Assembly: GCF_007997225.1 (NCBI RefSeq)
Contig: NZ_VORM01000005.1
Location: 248,001-312,000, forward strand
Length of the DNA stretch: 64,000 nucleotides
Reading direction: 5' to 3'
Source: Subsaximicrobium wynnwilliamsii
Lineage (GTDB): Bacteria; Bacteroidota; Bacteroidia; Flavobacteriales; Flavobacteriaceae
Position 1 is the first letter of the stretch, and each line of letters opens with the position of its first letter. The notes beneath the pieces were generated by a model, which was given only the letters and a program-made list of their open reading frames with translations, had not been told where the DNA came from and did no database searches. The translations under genes were made by a program, and so were the position numbers. Positions 62,962 to 64,000 of the stretch are shown here, in pieces.

Positions 62962-64000
62962 ATGAAACTACGTTCAAGCGAACCTTTTTGGTTAGAAAAA
63001 AATGGCATCCTTCACTCCTACCCGTCTTTGCGAAAAAACGTGAAGGCAGATATTTTAATTGTTGGAGGCGGCATCACGGGAAGTCTCATTGCACACCAAT
63101 GCATCAAAGATGGCTACAAGACTGTTTTAATAGATAAACGCGAAATCGCTCACGGGAGCACCTCGGTAACCACCTCGATGCTTCAGTATGAAATTGATGT
63201 GCCTTTGTTTGAATTGATCGAAAAAATTGGGACTGAAGCTGCGGTGGCGAATTACAGAGGATGTTCCGAAGCCATTGATACCCTAGGAAAGATCTCAAAA
63301 CAGGTCAAGTCTGGCTGTGGCTTTGAAAAGAAAGACTCGCTCTATTTCGCTGCTTTTAAAAAAGACGTCCCGAAACTCAAAAAAGAGTTTGAGGCCAGAA
63401 AAACGCACGGCTTTCCCGTAGTGTGGTTGGAAGCGGAAGAGATCACAAAACGCTTTGGCCTGCAAAATACCCATGGTGGGATTCTCTCCAAACAGGGCGG
63501 CAGCATTGATGCTTTCCGTTTGGCACACGATATTCTGGCTTACAATCATAAAAAAGGGCTGGACATATTTGATAAAACAGTCATTGAAAAAGTAAGCTAT
63601 AAAAAAAATGGCGTGACCACAATCACTAAAAACGGATGCAGCATCACTTCCAAAAAAATTCTCTATTGCAACGGCTTTGAAAGTACAAGCATCATCAAAG
63701 AAAAATTTGTCAAGCTACTCAGCACCTTTGCCATGGTAGGGGAACAGCTGGAAGACAACCAAGACCAGTTGGCAGGCACGCTCTTCTGGAACACCGCCGA
63801 TCCCTACATGTACATGAGAACCACCGATGATGGCCGACTTTTGATTGGCGGGGAAGATGAGGATTACGTCAATCCTGAAAAGAGAAACAAAAACATAGGT
63901 AAGAAAGCCGAAAAGCTCCAGAACTATCTCAAAAAAATACTACCCGATTATGATTTTGTCAATGATTTTGCCTGGGCAGGCACCTTTGGCGAAACCGAAG
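62962..64000 (+). CDS. FAD-dependent oxidoreductase of the DAO family (3' end outside window)
   Basis: An open frame of 346 codons that runs off the right edge. It starts MKLRSSEPFWLEKNGIL at ATG 62962. The Rossmann FAD motif reads ILIVGGGITGSLIAHQ, and the following HGSTSVTTSMLQYE fits the DAO oxidase pattern of amino-acid or glycerol-3-phosphate oxidases. Further FAD-contact segments GGSIDAFRLAHDIL and DPYMYMRTTDDGRLLIGGEDED are present. The closing part (AWAGTFGETE) looks like the family's C-terminal FAD segment. A gamma-glutamylputrescine-oxidase-like or other DAO role is possible; substrate unknown. Confidence 0.88.
   Translation, partial: MKLRSSEPFWLEKNGILHSYPSLRKNVKADILIVGGGITGSLIAHQCIKDGYKTVLIDKREIAHGSTSVTTSMLQYEIDVPLFELIEKIGTEAAVANYRGCSEAIDTLGKISKQVKSGCGFEKKDSLYFAAFKKDVPKLKKEFEARKTHGFPVVWLEAEEITKRFGLQNTHGGILSKQGGSIDAFRLAHDILAYNHKKGLDIFDKTVIEKVSYKKNGVTTITKNGCSITSKKILYCNGFESTSIIKEKFVKLLSTFAMVGEQLEDNQDQLAGTLFWNTADPYMYMRTTDDGRLLIGGEDEDYVNPEKRNKNIGKKAEKLQNYLKKILPDYDFVNDFAWAGTFGETE

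Noticed and set aside
62608-63137. Two short plus-strand ORFs around the surface-protein end and start of the FAD oxidoreductase
   Set aside because: One crosses the strong terminator at 62670-62704, and the other lies out of frame in the oxidoreductase gene.

Overview
The window looks like chromosomal DNA of a marine-type member of the Flavobacteriaceae (Bacteroidota). The grounds are: AT-rich DNA; promoters of the Bacteroidota form TTG-N19-TAnnTTTG; secreted proteins with type IX secretion (T9SS) C-terminal tails; TonB receptors with carboxypeptidase-regulatory-like N-termini; a sigma/FecR/TonB-receptor surface-signalling set; a zeaxanthin-type carotenoid cluster; and several families typical of this group (DUF4290, DUF4856, imelysin, HTTM, Lacal_2735-type small protein). 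Genus cannot be fixed from sequence reading alone. No phage, insertion sequence, CRISPR array or rRNA was seen. One tRNA is present.

Layout. 1-2961 holds crtI (5' end outside the window), crtB, crtZ and crtY, enough for phytoene to zeaxanthin. 3109-12597 (minus strand) carries a TlpA-like thioredoxin, aconitase, an acyltransferase, and an envelope-biogenesis operon of three parvulin-type chaperones plus a MoxR ATPase. 12903-15457 is a translationally coupled trio ending in an M1 aminopeptidase lipoprotein. 15565-19295 has a lipoprotein, a SET-domain protein, guaB and a small eight-cysteine protein built from a duplicated module. 19520-25867 is a probable iron or other metal uptake operon (DUF4856 - imelysin - HTTM - TonB receptor) with a clear promoter, an adjoining palindrome and internal hairpins. 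26490-31468 has HMG-CoA lyase, a LysE exporter, a secreted M43 metalloprotease with PKD and T9SS regions, and pyrD. 31586-37106 has pepT, a striking short-period repeat, a glutathione peroxidase, a 56-residue small protein, TspO, an SRPBCC protein and a photolyase.

37200-45844 is mostly housekeeping: murA (with Asp in place of the catalytic Cys), DUF4290, DUF493, a nucleotide kinase-like ATPase, recQ, fmt, HU, YqgE, an aminotransferase class IV enzyme and a START-like protein. A Met tRNA with promoter and terminator follows. 46431-58631 is an accessory stretch with stress-type small proteins (PRC-barrel, DUF1328, PA2169/DUF2383), a sigma/FecR/TonB-receptor signalling operon, and a divergent set of acidic lipoproteins. 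A partly duplicated DUF1328 locus has produced a chimeric small ORF. 58928-64000 has a T9SS cargo protein, a secreted repeat-head surface protein and the start of an FAD oxidoreductase that runs off the window.

The most unusual items are: the duplicated CxxC module protein (19047-19295); the four-fold acidic repeat lipoprotein whose C-terminal domain recurs in a neighbour (55419-57480); two genes whose start codons sit flush against the U-tract of an upstream terminator hairpin (HTTM gene and aminotransferase gene); paired DnaA-box-like direct repeats above the HU promoter; the DUF1328 duplication with chimeric ORF; and the roughly 380-bp short-period repeat after pepT, which leaves all three minus-strand frames open. 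All functional calls rest on reading motifs by eye, without database searches.
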